This document shows, one piece after another, positions 35,236 through 46,455 of a DNA stretch of 57,669 bases. The translations under genes and the position numbers were made by a program. The stretch comes from Russula earlei. Taxonomy: Eukaryota > Basidiomycota > Agaricomycetes > Russulales > Russulaceae. Location: contig JAGFNK010000336.1 of assembly GCA_025769875.1 (NCBI GenBank), positions 1 through 57,669 on the forward strand, in the 5' to 3' direction. Each line of letters starts with the position of its first letter. Positions within the stretch are counted from its first letter, which is position 1. The notes below the pieces were generated by a model. That model had not been told where the DNA came from and searched no databases. It worked only from the letters and a program-made list of their open reading frames with translations.

Positions 35236-35651
35236 ATGCGTGTTTCTTCTGTTTTTGTCATTTTCTGCCTCTTCGCTTGTTTCGCTTCGTCGTTCGCAGC
35301 TCCTGTATCGGTCAAGAGCATGTACGCCCACCTCTTCCTGTCACAACATCCCTGAGGTTGACTTTGCTTTGCAGACATAAACCCAGAGGGTGGTATGGAC
35401 AAGCTCGGAAGTCCATCTCGGAGATGGACAGTGGGACGATGGCTGCAATACTTGGGGGCGTCGCAGGCTCGACTACGGCCGCGACGTTCAATGGGTCCAT
35501 GGATTATAAACGAAACAAGAAAGCGGCGGAACAACAACCACCGCCACAACAACAGGGGAAGCCACCGTCGGGGAAGCCACCATCGGGGAAGCCACCATCG
35601 GGGAAGCCACCATCGGGGAAGCCATCATATGGTACCCACTCTCGTCGGTGA
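35236..35651 (+). CDS. Putative secreted protein with GKPPS tandem repeats
   Basis: Exons 35236-35321 and 35375-35651 join in phase 2 and give 120 residues. Residues 1-22 form a clear signal peptide (MRVSSVFVIFCLFACFASSF, then cleavage near AAP). The mature part has HKPRGWYGQARKSISEMDS, a Gly/Ala-rich hydrophobic stretch (TMAAILGGVAGSTTAAT) that could be a second membrane-inserting segment, a basic/Gln tract, and then about five GKPPS units. It is small, secreted and repeat-bearing, with no Cys in the mature part. That could fit a cell-wall-associated or effector-type protein, but nothing proves either. I do not recognise a family. Confidence 0.65.
35555..35629 (+). repeat. 15-base tandem repeat coding GKPPS
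   Basis: Five near-identical units of GGGGAAGCCACCATC, the first with GTC in place of ATC and the last diverging into KPSYG. The unit length is a multiple of three, so copy-number change would lengthen or shorten the protein without a frameshift. Confidence 0.9.
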
Positions 35652-35963
35652 CAAAGTAGACGGTAGGCAGTTTCATGCACGATAACCTCGTCTATTCATC
35701 ATCTTGATGTCCTGTCCCAGAGCGTTCCGCAGAGGCTCGAAACCCCTGACGGACGAGTGAGCCAAGAGCTCGCTCACAACATGCAGGCGGGAAGGTTGAT
35801 CATTGATTCGGGTGATGGATATGTCGTTGGGGGGTGTACAGTATAATGCGAGGAACGAACGTTGGCAATTGTCTCTGTTGAGTACGGAAAATGCCGTCAG
35901 GCGGAGTGCACAGGGATGACCCTTGCTCGGTCGTCCTCGTTATGAGCAGAGCAAACTACTATC
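35652..35963. other. Intergenic, BBC1 upstream
   Basis: About 310 bases between two plus-strand genes. No distinct promoter motif is visible. Confidence 0.35.
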
Positions 35964-38900
35964 ATGTCCGATTCCCCTCCCCCTCTTAGGCCTAAGCCGG
36001 GTTCCCTTCGCGACCGCATCGCCGCCTTTGAACAGAAACCCCCCTCATCCCCCACACCGCCCCTTGCACCGCGTCCCAAACCGGGAAATCTCTCTCAATG
36101 GAAGCCTCACGCACACACTCCTCATGATGCTCAGCCCGCGAACAACCGTAATGATCCCAATACCAGTATGTCCGCGAGCGATGCCAAGGAGAGCATCACC
36201 AAAGCAGGATCCCTCAAGGAGCGCATGGCCGCGCTGCAAGGCCTTGGAGCTTTCGGTGGCGTTCCCACCGCTACAGCCGCAGCCGCACTGCCCTCCAAGC
36301 CATCGGAGAGGCCAAAGTGGAAACCTCCGCCTCAGGTGGCCGTTGCCCCCCCTGTCACTGGTAATGAGGACGAGGAAGACAGCGAGCGTGCCGACAGCAA
36401 CAAATCTGCAGTCTCGCCACTGCGGGCGCACGCCGACGCCATATCAGAAACCCTGTTAACGCCGCCCACGCCGGCGGTGGAGCCCGCTCAAGAGGTTCCA
36501 TCTCAGACCGAGATTGAGCCTCATGTCGGGGAGGAAGAGGTGCCTGATCCTGAGGAGGAACAGAGGCAGCGTCGCGCCGCGATTGCTGCTCGCATGGCAC
36601 GCCTTGGTGGTACGAGAGTCGGGATGGGCCCGCCCATCTTCGGTCGCAAACCGGAGATCAAGCCCAAGCCTCCCGTATCCTTGCCTGAGACGAACGAGGA
36701 CGTATCGGTGTCGGCCACTCCCCTTGCGGCGGAAGTAGCATCCCGCCCCGAGCGAGACATCGAGCATGCGCAAACAGAGATCGAAATCGCGGCAAATGGT
36801 GCGTATCTATGGGAACGATGTTATCTCTGGAGTCTTGCTCACTACACATACCCCACAGTGCCAATCCCTATCTCACCCCACACCGTTGACAAAGCGACCG
36901 AAGAGCCTTCTCTCATCTCATCTCTGGGTATCTGCTACATGTTTTCTTTCATGCGACATTTCACTCTCTGATACGGTGGTTCTAGAGTACTTTCCTCAGC
37001 AAGCCCCTGCTTCAGCGAGCCCGAATATCCCTTCGCGCGCTATGCCCGTCCCGCAGGGTCCGCGTCGCCCCGCCCCGCCACGCAAAAAATCGTCGCAGAA
37101 ACCGACGCCACCTGCTGAGCTCGAAGCGGCCACGTCGCCATCGCTTGACAAGGACGAATTCTCTCATACCTCAACTGATGCCATCCCGGAGTGCCAGTCT
37201 CCACCCTCTCCCGTGCCTGGTCATGTGGCTTTACAAGTCAGCGCTACAGATACAATCTCTGATGTTTCCCCACCTGAGCCCGCGGACGGGCACCTTGGAC
37301 CCACCAAACAGTCATTCAGTGTTGATGCTCTGCCTGTCCTTAGCCCCGAAGCGGGATCAGTGCCCGCACCACCCCTCAGACCTGCATCCCCGTCGTTGGA
37401 CCTTCGTCCCGAGTATCCCTCCCATGAGCCTGAGATTGACTCAAAGCGTACGCCAGACTTACGGTCTTTTCATGATATAGCCGAATCTTCTGTCCATTCA
37501 ACTCCGTCAAAGCCTCATATAAACCGAGAGGAAGCAGAAGATATCGTGGTGCCTGATCCCGGTGAGAGTGAAACTCCCGGTGCCGTAGCGGAGGAGGACA
37601 AAGACGAGATTGCTCGCAGGCAACGTATCGCAGAGCGCGTCGCAAAGATAGGAGGGTTCAATCCGTTTGGCGGTCAGCTTCCGTCGTCCCCACCCCACGA
37701 AGAGGAGTCTCCTTACGTTGAACGCAAAGCAAGCACCGATGACATCCCCATCGAAGGAACTACGCTCGACAGCCAGCCAGCAACACCGGCCTTGCTATCT
37801 ATCCCGCATTCGGAGCTTCAGCATGGTGGCGGGGAGATCGCGTTTGATGAAGAGGATGATGGGAACGACGGTAAATGTTAATTGATAACTTCGAGTCCCT
37901 CTATTGGTTCCCCTCTGCACCTTCTATCTTCGAATTGTATTGTACAGGACGTTGATGATGTGCCCCGTTTGTTTTATAGAATCTGATCCTCGTGCACAAG
38001 CCTCGTTACAACCTGCCCTTGGAGACGTTATGTCGGGGGAAGAATTGGGAGACGTGATTGACGACGATGATGCACATGCACGTGTTGTACATGAGGGAGC
38101 TGCGGAAGCCAGACAACACTCCGAAAGTGACGGAGGTGAAAGGGCCACGATGGCCGCAATCCCTTCTGGTGCCTTACAAGGCCAATATGCCACAAGCGAT
38201 TTCGGAGCTACGCGAGGGTATACCAGGGACGACCCCCTTGCACCTGAGCTTTCAGTAGACGACATTAGTGACAACGAGATGGCTCCGCCCCGCGTCACTC
38301 GACCGCTTCCACCCGCCCCTGCTCCGGCTGTCAACCCGGATCAAGCTGCTCCCGTGGCCCCTACACCACCGGTGATCCCGAAGAGAACATCTTTGCCCGC
38401 GCCCACCCGCGCTGTTCCAGTGCCCTCGTCGGATACCCCGCCCCCGATCCAGGGCCCTTCTCCACAACGTGCCCCGGCGAGAAGGACGTCCCTTCTCCCA
38501 CCATCTCGTGAGATACCAATTCCTGTGCCGGACATTTTGGACGTGGCTTCACCACGGCATCAGTCCTCGACGAAGAGAACCTCGCTGCCACCACCCACAC
38601 TTCTTGCCCCTTCCTCGTCTTTCTCGCGAGAAGGATCCGTTCCTTCCTCCTCCCCCTCCGCCCCCACCTGCTCTCGGCTACTCCGAATTCGAACCCCGGG
38701 TGCCTGGGCAGAACAAAGAGGCGCCTCAAGGTCAAGATGAAACCGTGACCCCAATCCCCCCTGCAATCTCACCCGTACGCAAAGCCTCCATCGCGCCTCC
38801 CGTCCCTGATGGGCGCAGAAGCGTTGAATCTCGCCGGAGCATAGACAAACGATCCAGCCGCGAAGAGAGACGTGCCTCGGGACAATACGCCGTACTTTCA

Positions 38901-40832
38901 ACTCCTGCGACCCCAGTACCCATATCGCCGCCACCGAGGAAACGAGTACCGCCATCCCTCCTGCTAGAACAAGAATTGCTGCATGAGGACGTTGGCGGTG
39001 GGCAGCTTCCCTACGTGTCATGCGCATGCCGGCTGACTCCTCCGCAGACCCGATCGACCCACAATTCCATGCTCCATCAAAGTCGCCCAGCATTGTAGCC
39101 ATCCCCCGGTCCCCGCCTCCGACTAGTGGCACAGATCCCATCTCTTCCATCCCACCTGGAAGTCGTACAGATTTGCCCTCGGAGGGTGAGTCCGATGGGA
39201 ATAAAGAGTTGAAGCGCCGAAGGACGATTGCAGAGCGCATGGCGAAGCTCGGGGGCATCAAGTTCGGTGCACCACCTCCTGTGAACCGAGTGCAACCTTC
39301 TGCCGGAGCTCCTGCTCGGCCTCCGGAAGACTTGGCGCCAGAGGAGAGCGCCATAGGATTGGAACAGCCTGCTGAGGCAGAGGAGGACGAGCAGGACGAG
39401 CAGGCCCGTCGTCAGCGCATCGCCGCAAAGCTTGCGGGGATGGGAGGTATGCGACTCGGGATGCTGCCAATCCAGCCAGGCGTATCATCCCCACCTCCGC
39501 CTCCTATTCCCGTGCGACGCGAGGAAGAGTCGACCCCTCGCTCCCCACCGCGGGCCATCGCCCCCCCACGACAGCCTGCAACGCATTATTCCGAGTCCGA
39601 CCAAGAGTATGAGCACCCGAGTAGCTCAGATGATGGTGTGCAAGTTGAGGCTGAGGAGAGCGAACTCGAGGAGGTGCTCCACGAGGACCTAGAAGACGAG
39701 TACGTCGTCGAGACTGTTGTGGAAGGCAAACTGGGAGCGCCGCCGCCGCCACCCACGCTCGACCCGTCCCCCCGTCCCATCGGCTCGCCCACCCGTCCCG
39801 CCAACTGGACGAAATCCTTCCATCGAAACTCCACCAGTAGGGGCGAGAAGCGGGTCTTTTGACACGATCACGTCGGTCCCACGAGCTCCGGCACACCAGG
39901 CCACTTCAGACTTCGTGATGGTCGAGGCAGAAGAGGCTCATTTCGCTCCCACCGCGTGGCCTTCTCGCGGTCCTCCGCCGACGTTGTGGACCGTACCTCC
40001 ACCCTTGGAGTCGTCGGATCTGGGGGCCACCGGTCATTGGGAGCTGCCCTCGATACCGAGCGGGTCGCTCGACTTGGGCGACAGTGGCCTGGCCAGCGAC
40101 CTCTCTGGGTCGATGTGGTCCGAAGACTCGACAGCCTATCCGCCAGCCGCTCAGCCATCGGCGGCATCTTCCTCGCCACCGCCAACAGGCGCGCCTCCAT
40201 CGCTTATGGGACAATCCCGTGCGCATGCAGGCGTTCCGGCGCGCATGACGGCGGACGATTTGCGCGCTGTGTGGAACCGCGTCGGCGCGCATGTAGCCGA
40301 GGCGGCGGCGGGGCTGCTCGAACGCTCAAAACGCACGCTCGTGGGTAACGGTTCGTACGAGGGCTTCATCGCCGAGGCGCTCGCGCAGGTGCCGAATGCG
40401 TCGCTGCCGCATAGCCCGGGCGAGTACGGTATCCTCATATACGCGCAAACGGGCGCGCAGGTGCACACCCGCCTGACGGATATCATGGCCGGCGACGTGG
40501 TCGTGCTCGAGGGCGCAAAGTTGAAGGGACACAAGGGCCTTCAATCGTACAGCATGAGTGCGGGCGAGGGCACGCCGTGCATGGGGGTTGTGAGCGAGTT
40601 CGACGCAAAGAAGCTCAAACTCAAGGCATTACAGGCGAATCAACGCGTCGGTCAGGTGGTGAGGACCGACCTTGTCGCTACGCCGCGACGTTGTGCTGAA
40701 TCTCGCCCACGTCTTTTTTTTTTTTTTTTTTGCGTATTATAGACTGTGGAATCGGTAAGCTACAGGCTGGAAGATTTGAAAAGTGGGACGATCAAGGTCA
40801 AGACCGCCGTTATGCTCGTCCAGACCCCCTAA
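35964..40832 (+). CDS. BBC1: BBC1/MTI1-like actin-patch protein with C-terminal BBC1/AIM3 domain
   Basis: Exons 35964-36798, 36986-37870, 37980-38997, 39048-40655 and 40743-40832 give 1,477 residues if one T is skipped near 38609 (TCTTTC) and one C in C6 at 39768-39773; the total then divides by three. Long proline-rich, disordered stretches (SDSPPPLRPKPGSLRDRI, RPKPGNLSQW, KRTSLPAPT and similar) look like SH3 ligands. A motif recurs four times: RRAAIAARMARLGG, RRQRIAERVAKIGG, RRRTIAERMAKLGG and RRQRIAAKLAGMGG. The folded C-terminus (DLRAVWNRVGAHVAEAAAG, SLPHSPGEYGILIYAQTGAQ and DIMAGDVVVLEGAKLKGHKG, then CMGVVSEFDAKKLKLKAL and VESVSYRLEDLKSGTIKVK) matches the BBC1/AIM3 domain of actin-patch regulators that bind type I myosin in yeast. 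No N-terminal SH3 domain is seen, unlike yeast Bbc1. Confidence 0.82.
40714..40731 (+). repeat. T18 homopolymer in last BBC1 intron
   Basis: Eighteen T close to the 3' splice site at 40742. It acts as, or replaces, the polypyrimidine tract. Confidence 0.8.
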
Positions 40833-41698
40833 CTCACTATCTACCACGACAGGTCTATCGGGTCGGGGAAGCCTGAGATGTAGATGTATGGCATTGTGAC
40901 CGAGAACCAAAATCAACAAAACGAAGCAAAGTTCAAAAAATGTCGAATCTGCAAATTGTACTGATACACTCGATCGATGGACGTCGGACACGGGAGGGAT
41001 GGGGGGTTTACTCTACTTTATCTGGAATCGCACACTGTCATAGCATGCAGACTGCTGCTGGCGAGTCGAAACTCGAAAGTGACGTGAAAAGGAAAGCGAG
41101 AGTAAGTTAAGGACTCTTCCAGGTAGAGAACGAGCTCCTCGTTGTGTGGCTGCTGTTGCTGGTCCAGCGCAGGCCCCGGCGGTCGCGGGTTTCTCATATC
41201 GTCGCCACCCTATCGCCCTGGAAGGACTTCTTGAAAATCGGGAGTTTTGTCGTCGCATTCACTCTCACCCGTACGCTTCTGCTATGGCCCACATTCGCCC
41301 GAAACGGCTGTATGTTTCTCGCTCGCTACTACGATCCATGCCGAAGCACGCATGGCAACGCCAACCTCGTCGGATTTGGGGCGTGGATTGCCCGATCACC
41401 TTTTCTTGAGAAGGGGGTCGGACATCTCGAGATGCCAGTGAGGGTGGGCACCCCGAGCATGGGGGAGGGGAAGGGGGCTTTGTGTGGCCGCGGTTGTGGT
41501 CGACGATTCGATTACTTTCCGCGTCGCTTCACTTCCTTTTGCTCGCGGTTCGAGATTTGACAAAGAAGCTCACCGGCAGGAAATTGGAAGCGACTCGAAT
41601 ACCCTATCGCTCATATCGCACTCATGACAACTCTTACGTTCTCCCTCTCCTCTGTCGTCGAAAACCATCAAGTCACTTCCCAGATGCGTTCGAAAAAG

Positions 41699-41717
41699 AA
41701 AAAAAAAAAAAAAAAAA
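41699..41717 (+). repeat. A19 homopolymer
   Basis: Nineteen A after GCGTTCGAAAAAG. No flanking target-site duplication is evident. Confidence 0.75.
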
Positions 41718-44700
41718 GATATGTGATTCACGCTGGACCGGTCGTGACAGGGAAAGTCTACAACCACCGCCAGTTCAAGGAAAGCCCCCTCACACTTCAC
41801 TCGTTATGAATCGGGTCCAAAGAAGATCCCATATCTCCATTACAGGCATGTGCTTTTCCGTCGGTCTTACAGATTAGTTAGCAATGGGCGGGCACTTCGT
41901 GATCGCCTGGAACTTCCGGGCCCCACCAAAGAGGCGTGGATCAGAGTTCTGCGAGCGGCAACCATGTACGCCGGCGACCGATGATGAAGCCCGCATCAAC
42001 CTAGGAGCAGCTGAGAAGGACTGCGCAAGGGTATATTACCTGCCACATAGCATCCTTCATTGGCAGGGATGAAACGACAGGCGTGAGATCGCATGGTGAT
42101 GGGCTCTACCTTTCCGGGAGACCTGTGCTCGCGATCTGAACGACGGCCCCCGCCATCGAGCGTGGTGGGCTACCTCCGCCGTACATGGTCCTGCGCGGCC
42201 GAGCCCGATACATCGCCCGACAGGTCACGGCGGCGTTGAGGAGACCGCCTGCGCCGCTCTGTGTTGGCACCGGCGGGAGGAGACGTTGGTGCGACGGGTC
42301 CGTGCTTCCGGAATCATGATAGCCTCCCAGGTGAGAGGTGCGCAAAGAACCCCTCTTTGAATTTGACCTTCCGGGCTCTGTGGCGAACGCGAGAGCAGAG
42401 GCATCTTTGCGCCGGGTGCTCGCAAAATACTGGTGTCCATGTGTTCCATCAAGAGTCGAGCGCTGTATCATATCGGGACGGCGAACGGTCACTGGCTGTA
42501 CGCTGGTGCATGGTTGAGTGACATGAACGTGAGGAACGAATTGGAGCACGCGCCGTAGGCTCACCAAAACACCCGAGGATGTAGCGTTCGCAAGGAAGTC
42601 AAACGTGCTGTTGCAGACATACCCGTCGAGACAAACTCTATCGAGGATCGGTCTGGAACGTTGATGGATAGGGCTCGGGCGCGCAAATACGGTGAAAAAC
42701 GCTATCATCGAATCAAATATTAGTCCCTTGACTCCGCAGAATGGAATCCTCTTGATTCACTTCCTCGCTGTACAATGGGCGCATGCCGATGCGTCACGCG
42801 TCTGATGTCTCTGGCAGACGAGATCTTGGCAAGCGTTGCCCTTACATTCCGCGGACGTCCGCGCGGCTATCCAGGAGCGTCCAATGTCAGAGAGAGAACA
42901 AACGACATCTCCAAGGGAATGTAAACGAGAAGGAGTAAGACGCGATGGAGGCAGAACTGACCTTTACGTCCGCGAGCACGCTCAGAAAACGTAAAAGGCC
43001 ATGGGCTGGAGCCGACCGATGGAATCTTGGGGGGTACATCGAGACCTTGATGGGAATGATAGGAGCGGGCCGCCTTCACGTGGCCGGGAATGGCGTTGAC
43101 TTTCGAGCGCAGCTACCGAGACATGATTAATGGGACTCCGAAAGTAGGAATCCCAGAGTCCGTACAGGTTCCCCGTGTTCGTCCGGGAAGGATGGCGGTG
43201 AAACCCCTTCGCATTCGTTTATGGATTTTTGATGTGGGTTGGCCACCTTCCGGGAACCTTTGGCGAGGTCGGGTCTCTCTGCACGGGGTGGAAAGGAATG
43301 GGGAGGGGGGGGGCGCGCCCGGGCGGTGACTTGAAGAAGCTCGGAGTCTCGACTCGACACACGCACGCACGCATACACGCCGTACGGACCTGCGAGATCT
43401 CGAAATCCAGCGTTCGCTCGACCCGTCGAGATATGGCCCGTTCCGGGCCTAACGCTTGGGTCCATCATGGTCGAACTCGCTTCCAAAACTCCCCGCTGCC
43501 GGGCCAACCGAGCGACAGGTACGTATCGCATATCGATCCCGCACGGTCGAAACCAGAGACGAAACGGCTGTTCGGATCGAACCGTCCCTCCCCACATGCG
43601 GATGCGGAGTCCATGTCAAGCAACGACCCTTGCGTTCGTCCGGCCGCGAGCTGGTCGGAGGCTTCAAGGACGAGAGGTCCGTGGCGTCCACTGGCATGAC
43701 GACGACGAGAGGAAGCGCGGAGCGTGGCATTCTCTTGAAGTTGCTGGATGGAGGAATGTGCAGGCGTGCCCACCAAATGCCCCTCATTGCCGAGATGTCG
43801 ATGTCCCAAGGCGGATAGTGTGAGGGCATGAAAGAGGGTCTACAAGGCAAAGCTGTGAAAAGCCATGCGGGGGCGTCCGAGCCGGTGAAGGGGCTTGCGA
43901 GTGACATGGGTTAACTTGAAAGTTGGTCGAGTTGGCGACATGGCGGCTGATGCCGATGTTATCGGGACGTTAGGCGGGTTCAATGATAGTACGCTATCAA
44001 ATAGGCGGCGACCTTTGTAGCTACGAAACGCGATAGCAAAGACGCTGTACATGTGGAGCAGAGCTTGATGCGATCAGAGCTCAGTTTGCTTTGTTGTTAT
44101 CGCTCTGCCTACCTTCCGCCTTCATCGGATTGATAAATTCAATCAACGAGCTTCTCCCAAACAAAAACCTCTTCAGTTTCCGCAGGAAGGGAAGGTACGT
44201 TGGCCGTCAAGTGATTGTACAGGGAAATCAAGGACGGCGACCTCTGAATGATAAATGAACGAACGAAGCTCCGCCTGCTGCTGTATTATAGCCAATCAAT
44301 AGATTTCTCAATGGTGAATAGCAAAACGACCCCGCGGCACTCCGGATCACGTCGCCACATGCCCTTCGGAAGCCAAAGAGTAGGACGATTTATCGGGGAC
44401 ATGAGTCGCTGCTGAAACTCTTCGAAAGATACTGCATAGGTGACGGTATAACCCAGCAAGACGGCGAATCATTGTCTGAGAGGCCGGGACCCAAGATTAC
44501 CATCCCATCTTTAACTGGCTTCTCGTTCGTATGCCGCGATGTTTGTTAGAACAGCCATAGGAAAGCACGTCGTGGGATACATCGTCTGCAAGACCAAGTC
44601 ACCAGATGCGTTCACCAACAGCATACGTCTCGTCTGACCCTTATGAGATGATTGGACTAGTGGCAAGGCAACCGCTGACAGGTGCCACGCACGCACAGCA

Positions 44701-44881
44701 CATGTCAGAGGAGTGCGCCGCGCGGCTGCTGCGTTGGCATCGATGCCGGACCAGGTGGATCAAGACAAAGCACGCATGACCCGCGAGCCTGCCAAAACAG
44801 GGATCTGCACGCTGATCCTCGCGCGTGACCTTTCTGGACGTAAAACAACACGGCGGTGAAGCCCAGCCGACGTGCGAAATC

Positions 44882-44906
44882 TTTTTTTTTTTTTTTTTTT
44901 TTTTTT
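44882..44906 (+). repeat. T25 homopolymer
   Basis: Twenty-five T, which is a poly-A tract on the minus strand, preceded there by ATCCTCGCAAGGGTGC. It is the longest homopolymer in the window. A retroposed 3' end is possible but not shown. Confidence 0.75.
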
Positions 44907-45262
44907 GCACCCTTGCGAGGATATGCCGTACGCAACGCATGCAAGCGGGACGGAGGAGAAAGAAGTTTCCCCGCAGCTCAGACTCTCGAGTCGTTTGAGG
45001 ATGAAACTGGAACGGCGCGGAAGGCAAGTTAGGCGAAATGCTGCCGTCGGGTCTTGCGGCTGAATGAAGTACACGGCGAGGAAAGGATCAGCGTGATGTG
45101 AACACTCCCGCTGAGTACGGAAAATGCCAGCGATGTCACGCTCTAAGAAGTCCCCAGCTACGGAGGAGTGACTGCTCTCATGCCGTCGGGCAAAGTTCCC
45201 CGGGTCGTCGTTAGGGCCAACGTAGATCGATGGAACTGAGAGTCGAAAGGCAGACATCAACG

Positions 45263-45277
45263 AAAAAAAAAAAAAAA
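45263..45277 (+). repeat. A15 homopolymer
   Basis: Fifteen A in a non-coding context. Confidence 0.7.
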
Positions 45278-46455
45278 TTAGTTTTACAAGTTCTGAGTCA
45301 CCCCCACCAAGTACACGAGGATCACTGCTTGGGACATATCCCCGACCGCACTCACTAAAACAGCATGGGGACAGATGAGGCACCTTGGGTGGCTCACCGT
45401 TGACGCCCGTCGCAGAGGTCTGTGAAATATTGCTAAAAGGTTGGGCTGACCAACGATACAGGGGAGAAAGCCAGAGGCCTGCGGTCTTACCAGTGGGGAT
45501 ACCGTGGGGGATACAGCCGGAACGAAACGAAGCTGACTTGCACAGCCACCGGTTGGGTTGTGTGTGGGCATCCCCTCCGATCGTCGGCCACGTACCATCC
45601 AAAGAAACGAAGTACCGAGCCCAAAGGCCAGGAGTGAATAAGTTCACGGGATGAAAGGATCAATCCGGAGAGAATAATCTCGTCAACCCCGCGGCGCGGC
45701 GATGGTACGCCATCGGATATATGAATGAACCATCTTTGAACACGGGGGGATGCATAGCGGGACAAATACCATCTCGACTGGCGGCAGAGTTGTGGCCGAC
45801 TGCTGCAAACGACCCCCGTCTTCCAATGTCTGATGCCTTGCAGCGTGATCATCACGAGGGCGCTATCGGGATAGCAGGGACCAAAGTATCTTGCTCCTTC
45901 TCCAGTTAAATTAAGGGCGCACCTGCATCCATATCCAGCGACATTCGTGGTTAACCTTGCCAAACTAGATACATGAGTTTTTGTGAGAAACGCGAAGCAA
46001 AACTCGGAGTCTGTAGAAGAGAAGGACACATCTATCACACAGTGCCTTTTATGCCGTAGCACGCATGGAGACCACGGCAAGGCGAACTATGGCACCTTTT
46101 GAAAGGCAGGCAAAGAGCGCTGCAAAACTATACTGGGAATCAACGCATTTGATCAGAAATGCGAATGTGAGTAGGTGAGGCAGGCGTGGAACTGGAGCTG
46201 GAGTCGGCCTCTGGCCAGTTGACCAAAACTGGCAGGTGAGAAAGAACGGTACATCTCTGATCGACACCTGCCAAAGCTTTGTCAGGGCAGTGGACGAAAA
46301 TTTTATATCGCTGCACCTTCTAAGGTCCTTCCAGGCTGGGCATATCACGTTTTGTCGCCATTCAATTGGCACAGGGCGCCATATGTCTGATACAGCATTC
46401 GTACAAAAATAGAATGTACACGCGGAAGAGACATCGCATAAGAGAAACAAATTAT

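Larger units (their letters stand above)
40833..46455. other. 5.6 kb gene-poor region
   Basis: No protein family was recognised in any frame. Open stretches such as 42106-42708 (-), 43449-43907 (-), 44760-45647 (-) and 45487-46080 (-) are Arg/Pro/Ser-rich and lack motifs. Three long A/T homopolymers occur (A19 at 41699, T25 at 44882, A15 at 45263). A degenerate retro-element or a lineage-specific gene cannot be excluded by reading alone. Confidence 0.4.

Noticed and set aside
40714..40731. T18 run as a Pol III terminator or transposon tail
   Set aside because: It lies inside an intron directly upstream of a used 3' splice site, which explains it as a pyrimidine tract.
42106..42708. Minus-strand open reading frame of 200 codons
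   Set aside because: I tested it as a tail of a membrane protein, but found no family helix or motif. Composition looks non-coding.
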